64,000 nucleotides of DNA from Nansenia antarctica (taxonomy: Eukaryota; Chordata; Actinopteri; Argentiniformes; Microstomatidae). Shown piece by piece: positions 38,201 through 46,888 of this stretch. Under the pieces are notes generated by a model. That model was not told the origin of the DNA. It searched no databases and saw only the letters and a program-made list of their open reading frames with translations. The stretch spans positions 63,249,956 to 63,313,955 of the forward strand of contig OZ022339.1 in NCBI GenBank assembly GCA_963989245.1, given 5' to 3'. Position 1 is the first letter of the stretch. Every line of letters begins with the position of its first letter. The translations under genes were made by a program, and so were the position numbers.

Positions 38201-40578
38201 TAGTCTCGGACTACGCTGATTCAGTGTCCGGTGAAAACAGTGCCAATTCAGAAATGAAATCTGCTGTGACAATTAACCTTTGTTGTCTACAGCATGAAAG
38301 CATATGATATTGTCTCTATAACCCTGCTGCGAGTTAGATTGAAGCTCTCACAGTTGACAGGCATGAAAACAGGTTGCTGAATGGAAGCAGAGACTGAGGG
38401 AGAATAATGTCAAGGCCAGTGCTTTATCTGGGACTACCAACCGTTGCTGTCCAGAGGGTGGTCCCAGGGCACCACGGTCACGCAGGCTCCTCTCTGGCAC
38501 AGGCAGCGGATCTGGTTGTACTTGATGCCACAGTCCACGGCTGTGATCCTCACACTGCCACTGGGGTTGAACACCCTGGGAGCCTATACACACACACACA
38601 CACACACACACTTTAACTACCACTAATCCTAGAAATGTCTCATGAGAAGTCCCTTTTCAGTGTCTTGTAATGTCATACTCTTACCTGGGCATCAATATGA
38701 TACTAAATGAGTTTGATGCAGATTTTAAGATTCAAAAGCTGCACAGTAGTGTAAACATAATGTGGCACAGGAGGACAGGACAATTTAAAACAGCTGTCAA
38801 GAAAATCTCTGTAATTTTTTTGGATTTGTTGAACAAGCCTTTACCTTCATGGACACCTCTCTGACCAAGTTCCTCTGATCCGGGTTGTCAAATGGAACGT
38901 CAGAGGCAGGGGTTCCATCTACGACCAGCTTCCCCAACATGGTTCCCTTCTCACGGATCTTCTTGGTCAGCCGGCGGGTGTCAATACCTACAGAACATCA
39001 CAACAACAACAACATCATCATCATCATCAACAAAAACGGTTTGTCTTATGTACCTTACATTCACGTGTTAAACATTTAGGAACAGGGTCCGCTGGCAGTC
39101 ACAATGCTACTTATTACTTAAAGTAATACTATGTGTACTTGTGTCTTGTGTTTGAAAGGTCTTTGCACTTCAGCTTGTTATGCTTTGGTCGTATTGAACA
39201 TTCTTTATTTAAATGCAAACTTCAGCATTAGGATGCATTTGCATATTTAGGAGTGATGACTTGGTGAAGTTGGCGGCAGTGCTTGCACAACACAAAGCCA
39301 GGGTTTTACCAGATTACGCAATTCAGTAATTATTTGCCTATCTGGTTAGATGCCAAACCACCAGATAGATACTGCCAGTATTTGTACTCTGTCAATGACA
39401 ATAAAGTTGAATCTAATCTAATCGAATGAACAACACATTGTGAACTGACCCTCTAGCCCCGGAATGCCCTGCTCCTTCAGCCATTGGTCCAGAGACAGCG
39501 CTGCACTCCAGTGGCTGGGACTCTGAGAGACCTCTCCTACAATGAGGGCTGCAGCGTGGATCCTAGACGACTCAAACCACTGAGGAAACACAGAGGAAAC
39601 GTGTCAATCACTCACACAAACAACTTTTCCTGAAAAGTGTGTGTGGGTGCCCTCAAGTTAAATACACACACACACACACACACATCATTTCAGCAGTTTA
39701 TTGGCCAAGGTTGGTTCTCATAGTGGCTGCCAGGTAGACCACTCAACACACCTTGCTGAGGCCGAAGTCACCCTCCTCATCTTGGGGTACACCATAGTTC
39801 CCCACCAGAGGGTAGGTGAGGGTCAGGATCTGGCACCTGTAAGATGGGTCAGTCAGGGCCTCAGGGTAACCCACCATACCTGTCTGGAACACTGAAAGAA
39901 AAGGGGGAAAAAAGGTTAAAGAGACTGTTAATGAAAAGGGGAATCATGGTGCGATCTGTGCACATCTGTGAAATCATAATATTCAGACTTCATTTATTAG
40001 GAGAAATATAAGATCTTTCAGATTTTACATTAAAATCCAATTGAATGCACTCCATAATTGCAGTGTATGGGTTGGAGCCCTCATATTCAAAGTAGTCTAA
40101 CTCAAGAGTTCCCCCACTGGCACCGAAGTAGATCTGAATGCCGGAGTCAGGGAGCATCTGTTTTACAGCTGGCTACTGACTGGCATGCCACCTAATCTCG
40201 GCCCCCTCTGTCCTGCATAGTAAAGGGGACACGCGTGATTTACGAGGGGGTTCACTAGATCCGATGTGCAATCAGAAAAATGTAGCCGCAAACTTGAATA
40301 TTCAGCGCGAAACACATGTGCGGGTGGTAGTAGTGGTGGTGGTGGTGAAGGGTAAATCTATTCAATCTATTTCAGTGGGATATAGTGAGGTATTTTGAGA
40401 TGTGGGGCCTAGAACGAACGCAATCGCAGTATGTGTAGCTACAACATACTAGCTCTAGTGTTTCGCGATTAATTCCGTCATTAAAAAATTACTTACCAAC
40501 TTCTCCAGACACTGACTCATTTGCCCCGAAAAGGCGGCCTTTGAATGTGGTCCCATCTTCTAAAATCAAGGTTGCCAT
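7288..40578 (-). CDS. cad: CAD trifunctional protein: glutamine-dependent carbamoyl-phosphate synthetase, aspartate transcarbamylase, dihydroorotase
   Basis: The gene spans 43 coding exons, each with consensus splice sites and compatible phases; the coding lengths sum to 6,696 bases including TGA, or 2,231 residues (human CAD has 2,225). Translation starts MATLILEDGTTFKGRLFG at 40578. The order is glutaminase, CPSase A and B halves, dihydroorotase, linker, aspartate transcarbamylase. The product catalyses the first three steps of de novo UMP synthesis in the cytosol. Catalytic residues are present: Cys252, His336 and Glu338 (glutaminase); His1474, His1476, Lys1559 and Asp1689 (dihydroorotase metal site and carbamate lysine); and the STRT phosphate-binding motif near 1980 of the transcarbamylase. 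Kinase sites known from mammals are conserved in sequence. I see no frameshift or stop. Exon positions are given in the domain entries. The identification is secure; the exact ends of a few exons are from splice consensus only. Confidence 0.97.
8246..8345 (+). mobile_element. Palindromic MITE (family M1), copy 3, left end missing
   Basis: It keeps the interior CCAAGTAATTTGATTGGACA and the right terminus GCGAATTTACGAACGCAGCC, but begins within the element at CACTGGGCTC. It lies in the last large CAD intron. Confidence 0.75.
9667..9745. repeat. (CA)n microsatellite beside the CAD exon 41 acceptor
   Basis: About 40 CA units begin within 10 bases of the exon 41 3' splice site, so on the transcript a long UG tract stands where the polypyrimidine tract should be. 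Confidence 0.95.
11361..11454. repeat. (GGACA)n plus (CA)n compound repeat at the CAD exon 38 acceptor
   Basis: About nine GGACA units (TGTCC on the transcript) are followed by about 22 CA units. The pentamer repeat runs directly into the splice acceptor CCTCTCAG, and so supplies the polypyrimidine tract. Confidence 0.92.
12317..14601 (-). other. cad: CAD exons 34-36: interdomain linker
   Basis: Exons: 14506-14601, 14186-14324, 12317-12507. The protein is Pro/Arg-rich and poorly conserved relative to mammals except for RVHRSSDPG, where the second serine (Ser1873) aligns with the S6 kinase site Ser1859 of human CAD. Exon 36 ends LVGQHVLSVRQFSKDQ and leads into the transcarbamylase. The 1.7-kb intron between exons 35 and 36 (12508-14185) shows no recognised repeat apart from a short CA tract near 13937; extra or alternative linker exons there cannot be excluded. 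Confidence 0.88.
14645..14765 (+). mobile_element. tRNA-derived SINE fragment
   Basis: A degenerate tRNA-like head (AGTGGCGTAGCACACTAATG, then a B-box-like GGTTCGATTCC) is followed by a CT-rich tail. It sits in the CAD intron upstream of exon 34. It is not a functional tRNA because cloverleaf pairing is not preserved. Confidence 0.5.
15340..15477. repeat. GA-rich and CGCG-rich low-complexity tract
   Basis: Imperfect GAGAGA blocks surround a short GCGCGCGCG run. It starts next to the donor side of CAD exon 32 (exon end at 15481). Confidence 0.85.
16628..16722. repeat. Imperfect palindrome in a CAD intron
   Basis: CAACCCCTAGCC near 16629 pairs with GGGGCTAGGGGTTG near 16701-16714, and CTCCCTATG with CATAGGGTA. 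It looks like a small MITE; a related GGGGCTAGGGGTTG motif occurs near 7086. Confidence 0.45.
18006..18058. repeat. (CA)n microsatellite at the CAD exon 27 acceptor
   Basis: The CA tract lies immediately next to the acceptor (CTA complement at 18004-18006), so the transcript reads a UG repeat up to UAG. Confidence 0.95.
19760..19866. repeat. CA tract with CGCA and CGTA variants, CAD intron 22
   Basis: An impure CA repeat about 30 bases upstream of the exon 23 acceptor. Open frames across it encode only His-Thr or Cys-Val repeats. Confidence 0.9.
20180..20400. repeat. Possible Tc1-type MITE fragment
   Basis: GCATAATAATTTGGAAC occurs twice (about 20196 and 20370), a motif seen at ends of fish Tc1-type non-autonomous elements. 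No complete terminal pair is resolved. Confidence 0.3.
20970..21090 (+). repeat. SINE/LINE-type 3' tail repeat, copy 1
   Basis: It contains AAGTCGCTTTTGATAAAGGC and GTCTGCTAAATGCC, the 3' tail common to many fish SINEs and their L2-like partners. The preceding block (ATGGCCCCTGGCCATAGCAT) recurs near 35790. Confidence 0.6.
21385..21540 (+). mobile_element. tRNA-derived SINE
   Basis: The head reads TGTGGCTCGGTTGGTTAGAG (A-box-like) and GGTTTGATTCCCGCTGGG (B-box-like), followed by an AT-rich body. It lies in the CAD intron before exon 21. Confidence 0.6.
22989..23111. mobile_element. Palindromic MITE (family M2), copy 1
   Basis: GGCCGGTTTCACAGACAAGG at the left pairs with the inverse of TCTGCGTCCATGAAACCAGCC at the right (last bases up to 23111). 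It shares termini and the interior TTGAGGATGCTTTTAAGTCTAGG-type block with 61047-61177. Confidence 0.7.
23582..23690. repeat. (AT)n microsatellite, CAD intron 17
   Basis: A long AT tract, pure over about 75 bases and then interrupted by CAGTATAT units. Confidence 0.95.
25705..26650 (+). mobile_element. hAT-like element, left end only visible
   Basis: It starts TAGGGGTGTAACGGATCA, a common fish hAT terminus, and contains repeated CGGATC motifs to about 26640. The inverse right end is not found, so it is truncated or the boundary is misjudged. A MITE of family M1 is inserted at 26254-26392. Confidence 0.4.
26254..26392 (+). mobile_element. Palindromic MITE (family M1), copy 4
   Basis: A full-length copy with GGCCGCGTTCGTAAATTCGC at the left and GCGAATTTACGAACGCAGCC at the right. 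Confidence 0.8.
27595..30008 (+). mobile_element. TIR element of the 1.4-kb family, forward copy, inserted in its own relative
   Basis: The ends CAGTGTTTCCTC and GAGGAAACACTG are perfect inverted repeats, with a 5-base duplication TAATC at 27590-27594 and 30009-30013. It is about 1.41 kb once hAT-B (28663-29655) is removed. It interrupts the reverse copy at a point recognisable from 35,330-35,400 of the third copy. Confidence 0.78.
28663..29655. mobile_element. hAT-B element, innermost of the stack
   Basis: The ends TAGGGCTGTCCCAAACGACT and TAATCGTAACAGCCCTA pair as terminal inverted repeats. Exact 8-base duplications TTGTTGAC flank it at 28655-28662 and 29656-29663. The 993-base interior holds a CA tract and purine/pyrimidine-rich sequence but no transposase. 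Confidence 0.85.
30109..30508 (+). mobile_element. tRNA-derived SINE with exact target duplication, copy 1
   Basis: The head has A-box-like TGGCGTAGCGGTCTAAGC and B-box-like GGGATCGAATCCC; the body includes CGGATATGGCCGAGG and the tail runs GGGATAAAATCTGAAG into an AT tract. The duplication ATATAAACTTGTG occurs at 30096-30108 and 30509-30521. It is inserted in the 27279-31488 element. The second copy is at 48259-48653. Confidence 0.88.
33700..35668 (+). mobile_element. TIR element of the 1.4-kb family, copy in CAD intron 8
   Basis: It starts CAGTGTTTCCTCTATATG and ends CTGGAGGAAACACTG. Without the hAT insertion it is about 1.49 kb. The flanks read CAGTAA on the left and CAGTAT on the right, a near-perfect 6-base duplication. 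The 33,900-34,500 part matches 31,480-30,600 reversed and 240-560 of the window. Confidence 0.78.
34622..35097. mobile_element. hAT-C MITE nested in the 33700-35668 element
   Basis: The ends TAGGGATGCTCCGATC and ATCGGAGCATCCCTA are inverted repeats, with exact 8-base duplications TCTGTCAC at 34614-34621 and 35098-35105. Subterminal CCGATACCGAT repeats are typical of fish hAT MITEs. 476 bases, non-coding. Confidence 0.88.
35785..35912 (+). repeat. SINE/LINE-type 3' tail repeat, copy 2
   Basis: Matches 20970-21090: TGGCCCCTGGTCCTAGCATAG, then ACTAATGGATAGATGATTCA and the TAAGTCTCTTGGGATAAAGG tail. It stops 40 bases before CAD exon 8. Confidence 0.55.
36068..36385. repeat. 35-bp minisatellite, about nine units, touching CAD exon 8
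   Basis: The unit contains ACAACACAATATCAACATCA and GCACCTGAGACACAG. The first units are near-perfect and the last three diverge. It begins within about 5 bases of the exon 8 acceptor, so on the transcript it supplies the branch point and pyrimidine tract (GTTGTCTGTGTCTCCTCAG). Confidence 0.92.
36465..36610 (+). repeat. Tc1-type non-autonomous element fragment
   Basis: It contains CAGTGCCCTGCATAAGTAAT followed by GGGACAGTTAAGCATTTTT and TTGGATTTGAAATCAAACA, a motif order seen in fish Tc1-type MITEs. The far end is not found. Confidence 0.4.
39290..39425 (+). repeat. LINE 3' tail-like stretch
   Basis: It ends TCAATGACAATAAAGTTGAA followed by TCTAATCTAATC, the tail style of L2-type LINEs on the plus strand. 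It lies in the CAD intron between exons 3 and 4. Confidence 0.4.
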
Positions 40579-40700
40579 TCTTGTCAAAACGTTCACGACT
40601 TCAATAGATGACAATCAACGCTGGCTTTTTTATATCGATTATGTGAAAGCTTGTTCTCAGGTTTTTCTCCAGTCGCAGGTTCAGTTCCGCAATGCTTGCC

Positions 40701-40706
40701 CACGTG
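40701..40706. promoter_or_regulatory. E-box CACGTG upstream of the CAD start codon
   Basis: A perfect CACGTG palindrome lies 123 bases upstream of the ATG at 40578. In mammals the CAD promoter is a well-studied MYC target acting through a CACGTG near the transcription start. The position here fits that arrangement, but the transcription start is inferred and not visible. Confidence 0.55.
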
Positions 40707-41013
40707 AAACACACGCCGCCGAACACAGACTAGATCAGATGCAACGTGGATGCTCGAAAGACCAAAACCCTCCCTTGAAAAATGTCTGCAAGCTAAAATC
40801 AACAGTAATTGGTGTGCGTATACTTATGCCCTATACAAAACAAAGCGTTAAACCGTCCAAATGAATTTTGTTGGAGAAAATGAGTTTTTCGATGGCCGTA
40901 TGCTTGGTCCACACCTCTCCACACGCCGCCAAAGCAGTGTGGAACTTGTTTAGCGACCTCAATGGGGTTACATAGTGCGTAGAGCGTCAGCACGTTGAAG
41001 GAGGAGACCGAGA
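40707..41013. other. CAD upstream region
   Basis: No coding exon is recognised. The stretch is probably CAD 5' UTR and promoter; open frames here have no conserved motif. No TATA box is evident at a fixed distance from the start codon. Confidence 0.4.
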
Positions 41014-41151
41014 GTACGTTCGTAAACTTGCTCTAAGAGCGCCGGAGCGCACACTGAGTTCAACGACATAGAGCGACCAAGTAATTTGATTGGACAAGAA
41101 GCATTCCATAAGTGCTGATCAGATTTCCAGACCGTGTTTATGAACGCACCC
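41014..41151 (+). mobile_element. Palindromic MITE (family M1), copy 5
   Basis: GTACGTTCGTAAACTTGCTC at the left and GTTTATGAACGCACCC at the right bracket the family interior. AGA occurs on both flanks (41011-41013 and 41152-41154), a possible 3-base duplication. Confidence 0.75.
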
Positions 41152-41931
41152 AGAAGCAGACAACCAACTTCAAAAGTTAAGCCAATGTTGGGGTGGGTGG
41201 GCTAGATGAACATACACACTCAATAAAGACACACACTCAATAGAAATAAATAAAATAACATATATTAACATTTGAGAAGTTAAATAACAATAAGAGTCAA
41301 CAATTACATTTATTTATAAAAGCAACAAACTTGCACATAACAAGGTCTATAACCAAAGACAATGTCAAATGAACAGTGAACACCACTAAAAACAAAAACA
41401 TATTCCAAATAAATAAAAATAAATAAAGACTACAAAATAGTTAACTACAAAACAACAGCTATAGGCTACTGTAGAAACTAAATAACAATTAACAACTGCA
41501 AAGTATTCAAAATAATAAATAGTAAAGTCAACATATTTAAACTATAAAAGCAACAAATGTGCACATAAGTGAAGACAATGACAAATGAACACCAATAAAA
41601 ACAAAAAATATTTTGACAAATAAATAGATTAAATTGCATGGATTAGATTAAGACAAATTGCATGGACCAGTGATCATGGAAGAATACCGTAAATCCTGTA
41701 ATAGTGGCCTCTATTTCATCAAAAATCCGGTCTCTTATAATGGCCTTTCACTCCGGTTATTGTTAATATAACAGTTTAATCTGGTCATTATATGCTGTCA
41801 ACTGCCTGTTTACATACCACATAGATATCACATATTTGGATAAAACGTTATATTTCTCTTTGTATTTGCCAGCAGCTCCCTCACCTCCACCCGGGTCCTG
41901 GTCACCAGACAGGTTTAATAACGGCGCTTTT
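41152..41931. other. AT-rich intergenic DNA
   Basis: Adenine-rich sequence with recurring AAATAAATAAA-type stretches, and nothing that supports a gene. A short near-repeat (GAACACCACTAAAAACAAAAA and GAACACCAATAAAAACAAAAA, about 200 bases apart) suggests an old local duplication. Confidence 0.5.
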
Positions 41932-43160
41932 CCATCAGCGGCCCGGATCGCTTCGGGTCGGGTCGCTTCGGCCCGCTTTTGAACAGTTCTGGTTTTCCAC
42001 TATACACAACAGACCAGGAACTAGTAGGAGGAGTAGGCGATAGTAGGCGGAGTTACGCGTCATAAAAGCGCGCCATGGTGGTGACGTATATTTTCACGAG
42101 ACACAACACAGCCACAACAACAGCGACATGGAGGAACTTGAAGCTATCGTATGCCTTTCCCTCGGCATGTGGTATATTACTAACTGTGATTTTTTTGGAG
42201 AGAAAGAGAAAGAGAGAGAGGAAGCTATGTACACATAATAAAGTCATGTTTTTTTAACCCTTAAAACCACTGCCTTCACTTGTCTGCTTTATGAACTATA
42301 GTATCATTGTGTGCCGTGTTATTCACGGACAAACACGGTGCCCGGAGGCACCCTTTGCGGGTTAATAACTTCGGTTTACCGTGGGTTAGGATAACAATTC
42401 AAACGTGTCCGGATAGGGGAGAGGACAGGGAATCTGAAACCATTTGAATGGTGTCGATCCTACACTCCTATCACGGTCGACAGCGCGGAGCGAATTCCCT
42501 GGTAAAACTTTTCTCTGCCCCCGCTGTCAACAGGAGTTTCAACCAGCAGGCGCGGTGCTGCGAGCAGCAGCGGGTGAACTCCCGGTTCATTGAGTTTACG
42601 GTTAAAAGCATAACTTCTCGGGGTGTCAGCGCGGTGGTTAAGGGCTCAAAATGACCGTATACCGATGGTGAAGTTAGCAAAGGAGTATTGTGTTTCTACC
42701 ACATTCACAGCCGGTGTTATTCACGGGCAAAGACGGTGCATAATAGCGATTTTTGTGTTATGCTTGTTGTAAATAAAAGTTCTATGATGCATTGAAATGA
42801 CATTAAACTAAGATAATACGATGGTCAGCATAATTTTTCGAATCTTTATTAATAAGCTATTACAGAAACTGTAGTGACATTTTCCAAGAGCGAATGTGGT
42901 ATTTCAAGATGGCGGTTAGCGAAGAAATCTATGAACATGGGATGACGATTTCCATTAACCAATCAACGGTGTGCAGCGTCACACGTCACACGCAGCCTGG
43001 CAAAAAGGTTCAGGGTCTATATTTGGTTCCTGGTTAAGAAGGGTAGCTAAAGAAGCGACCCGAACCGAGCCGACCCGACCCGGGCCGACAAATGGAAAAG
43101 CACCAAAGAAGCAGGCCAGCCCGGGTCGACCCGGGCTGGCACGATAGTGGAAAAGGGGCT
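41932..43160. mobile_element. PIF/Harbinger-like non-autonomous element 2
   Basis: The ends CGGCGCTTTTCCA and the inverse of TGGAAAAGGGGCT agree at 10 of 13 positions, flanked by TAA at 41929-41931 and 43161-43163. Subterminal GGTCGGGTCGCTTCGG and its inverse CCGAACCGAGCCGACCCG form long imperfect arms. Positions 42740-42890, inverted, match 1150-1290 of the element at 897-2229. No transposase is readable. Confidence 0.6.
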
Positions 43161-43320
43161 TAACTGAGCTGCAGGGATTGAGCTCTTGGAGGAGACACCC
43201 CCTCAGACCAGGAAGAAGAGGTCTATCCAATCCTCATCAACTTCCTGAGGAGTCTAACTGATAAGTATATTCAATTTCACTCTGTAACAGAGGCTACTTT
43301 CAGTAGGGGGACTGTACTCA

Positions 43321-43474
43321 GAGGAGGCTAGTGGAGGTAGAAATCGGAGGATGGGCTCATTGTAATGCATGGAAAGGAATAAGAAATAGTATCAAGCACA
43401 TTAATACCATTCCTTCCATTCCATGGGGTACAATGAGCCTGTCCTCCGATTTCTACCTCCACCAGCCTTCCCTG
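43321..43474. mobile_element. Palindromic MITE (family M3), copy 1
   Basis: GTGGAGGTAGAAATCGGAGG and its inverse CCTCCGATTTCTACCTCCAC form the arms, with CTCATTGTAATG and TACAATGAG inside. The second copy is at 61912-62061. Similar elements are abundant in fish genomes. Confidence 0.8.
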
Positions 43475-46400
43475 ACTGTGCCACATGTGGCGGACATTGC
43501 TCTGACGTAACTGTTGAGTGTGTCGATGAAGTTAGTGGACATGTGGGTTGGGTTGCATCTTTTGTGTCTTTATTAGTGTTGGTATTTCGTGCTGTGTGTA
43601 GCTTTGTTCTTTCTGTAGCTTGTCTTGTACATCTCCCATGTCTGAAACACAACAAAAACAGCTGAAAATGTTTCCTTGTTTCTTTACCATTCAGACAATG
43701 GAGAGTGATCCATAAGGGCATGAGAGACCCTGTAAGTTGTGATCAATCAACCTTTAATTCATACACAAATGCAATATAATGCACTCTGATTCTAACATTC
43801 TCACCTATCAGTCCTGATTTGTTTATTTCCTATAAATAAATAAAACAATAAAATATATTATATAATATAAAATATATTTTCCTAATATACCATACCATTA
43901 TAACTTCACGAACACACGCAATATGATGATGTTTTGTTCTCCTTGTGGAACCACAGACGACCAGGATGCAGCTTAACCGACTGTGCCGCAGTGTGGTGAA
44001 GGTAGTCTGTGAGACTGCCTTCCGGGTCTTCCTGCCAACCCTGGTGCTCATCTTAGAGGTGAGTGACAGCCAGGAGGCTTCAGCCCCGGGTCCGACCCAG
44101 AGCACTCCTCTGGTACCAACCTCCAGGACCAAGAGGATGGACCCGCTCTAGTCTTCTCTTCCCCGAGGTAAGCTGTCAACCAGGGTTCATTTACACATCC
44201 ACTTATGAAGGGGCCCAACCTCTCTTTAGATAGACATGTTATTGTTACATTTTTAAGGTGACCCATTGTGACAGCTGTCATTAGAATGGCCTTGTCTGTG
44301 TGTGTAGGTCTCTGTTTTCTGTAGTAGTGCATTTTCTGTCTGTCTGTCTATGTGTGTGTCTCTTTATTTTCCAACCAGGAGAGATCATTCCTAGTCTGGG
44401 GGCTCCACCCCTTTGATAATTGGTGACATTTTTGTTCTTTAGTATTTTAGTTTTTAGATTGAATTTAAACTGTAATAGGATACATAACATCCTTTACCAG
44501 TGACATTCAGTTTGGAGGACCTGTTTTTCTTACTCAGGAGTGCCCCTAGAGGACATTATTGTACTCAGTTTTAAAAGGTTTATCAACAAAACACCCTCAT
44601 TGTTAGGCCTCATTTGACTCAGGAGGTTTAAGACAGACGCGAAATAGAATTTAGGAGAGGACCATTATCATGATATCCAGAAAAGGAGACTATTTACAAA
44701 ATGTAAACATATTTAATCAATTTAAGCTACAATAATAGTTTGGCGTAATGTCTCAGACATCAGACTGTATTGTTTGTGTTTGTGTTTGTGTTTGTAGCTT
44801 CAAGACATCCCTGCAGAGGGCTGAGACCAACTCAAGGTGTTTTTGGGGTGACGGCGGACACCGTACTCCAGGCTCTGGGTGACGACGGCTCTTTGTCACC
44901 TGAACTGACCAGAGCTCTGGTGGGGGAAACTCTGAGCCAGCTGAACTCTGCCTTCTCTGTGGTCGTGGCCTACACCCCCTCTGGAAGACCCTCCCCAGAG
45001 ATGATCAAGAGGAAGGATGCCATGCCGGCCACTGAGGAGATGGTCCGTGAGATCTCTGGAACTCTTCAGGTGTTTGGGGTCACCGGACAGGGTCCGTCAG
45101 CGTCGCCACCCCCGGAGTAGGTAAGTATGGAGGTAAGTGATAAGATTCTTGCTCCGATGACTGGTGAGATAATGGCTGCACTTGTTAAAACCATGGGGAG
45201 TTGCAAGGAGACACTCGGAGGGGGACAGGACGCAGCAGAGATGCTCAGGGAGGTGGCAAAGAAAATACAAATGTTGTTGCAAAGTGATGACCGTGATGGC
45301 TCATGTCAGGGAGGCTCACTGAGTTCCTCAGAAGAGACCAGAATCACCCCGGGTGATGGAGCCTCTGAGGCTATGGTGAGCCAGCATGACCTAGCCGTCA
45401 TCGGGAGTCAGGAGTCGGGAGTTCCACTTAAAAGCCTCAAGGGCGGTCAATGGAATTCTCAGGATAAGTGGATCTTCTCAGGATCTTCACCCACGTGCAT
45501 GGCTCTCCTGTCACCTCACTGTCTGCCACTAACACTTACGACGCTGATTATGACGGTTATGCAAATAACATAATTGATGCGTATGTGGCAGAATGAAGGA
45601 CATGTGGTTACAGACCATTAGGGCGAGGAACAGCAGGCTGCAGGCTGAAGGCACAGATCAGGGTGGACGTCCCAGCAGGAAGCAGAGGGTCTTCTCTGCC
45701 ACGCTGAGGCTCTATAACAACGAGTAAAGTGGCAGAATTTTTCAACACGTGTTCTGCCACCAGCAAAGCAGATTTGGTGATATCATCACCTCTCGAGGAG
45801 CCCCGGCAAGAGGTCAGCTCTGAGGATGTCAAGACCCCCTCTCTGGATGTGACTCCCACACCCACCTCGACAACATCACCACAGAAGTCATCAGGGAGAT
45901 ACTGACTACATTTGAGTTAATGACAAAAGTGGAATTGGAGTCCTCTATCGGGAGGAGGTCGTCTGAGGAATCCCTCACGGCTGCTGTTTTTGTGGGGGAT
46001 GTGCTATCCCAGCTAAGGGATTTCACACCTTCAAATAGCCCCTCCCCCTGTGAGGAAATGCTTGTTGGCCACTCGATTCCAGCTGTTGATAGACTCTTTA
46101 GTGGGCAGTTTAAAACCAAGGCTACTAAGTCAGTGAGCGAGGTGCTTCTCACATCTCCCAGAGATGTATGCGCTCACCTGTTCACCAGTAGCTCTAAGCC
46201 GTTAATCTGTCTCCCCAGCCAGATCAGTCTGAGCCCCCAGGTTCTGGAACATGAGGCCTCAGAAATTATCGAGATGTTCATTTCAGATTTTAAGCCGGTT
46301 AAACAGTCATCTTGGCCTTATAAAAAGTACCCATCTTTACCCGCCGTTATCTGTCTCATTAAGAGACGCTTTGGTGAGTGTTGGGTCATGGCTCAGTATC

Positions 46401-46888
46401 AGGCCCAACTTCAGGGAGAAGAGCATCTGGCTTCAGCGGAAGTTAAACCTGAACCTCTCTGAGGGTCCTCTCAAGTCCGTCAGGTGTTCCTGGACACCCA
46501 CACTAAAGAGGTGAACAGCAGGCTTGTGGCATTGGTTCAGTCTGACGTGTCAAAGGAGGAGGGGTCCTCCTCTTTGCCGATGACATGGTCAAATGAATCC
46601 CTTGTAATTTCACACTTTGTTGAGGGTATTATTGACTGGCTAGATGACGACTCCTCCGAGTCAACGTCTTCGGAGGGTGTGAATGTCATTCCACATGAGG
46701 TCATCCCAGAACAGCCCAAAACCCAAGTAGCTATGTTGGCGCCGGCCAAGAAAAGTGTGAGCCAGATACTGAGTGTAGTTCAGGATGAAATATCCAAGAC
46801 AGACCTGTTGAACAGGACAGGGGAACTCTCTGGGTTATATAGCTTGGTGGAAACCATGCTGGAGAACGTAGAAAAGGTTTGCCTAGGT

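Larger units (their letters stand above)
35956..40578 (-). other. cad: CAD exons 1-8: glutaminase (GATase) domain
   Basis: Exons: 40497-40578, 39752-39891, 39450-39579, 38845-38987, 38442-38583, 37873-38044, 36896-37081, 35956-36065 (residues 1-369). The nucleophile elbow GICLGHQ (Cys252) is in exon 6 and FHPEH (His336, Glu338) opens exon 8. The domain hydrolyses glutamine and passes ammonia to the synthetase. The longest intron here (35.9-36.9 kb, between exons 7 and 8) holds a 35-bp minisatellite. The 39.0-39.45 kb intron ends in a LINE-tail-like stretch. Confidence 0.95.

Noticed and set aside
40541..40864. 107-codon plus-strand frame at the CAD promoter
   Set aside because: It runs antisense through CAD exon 1 and its 5' region and has no conserved motif.
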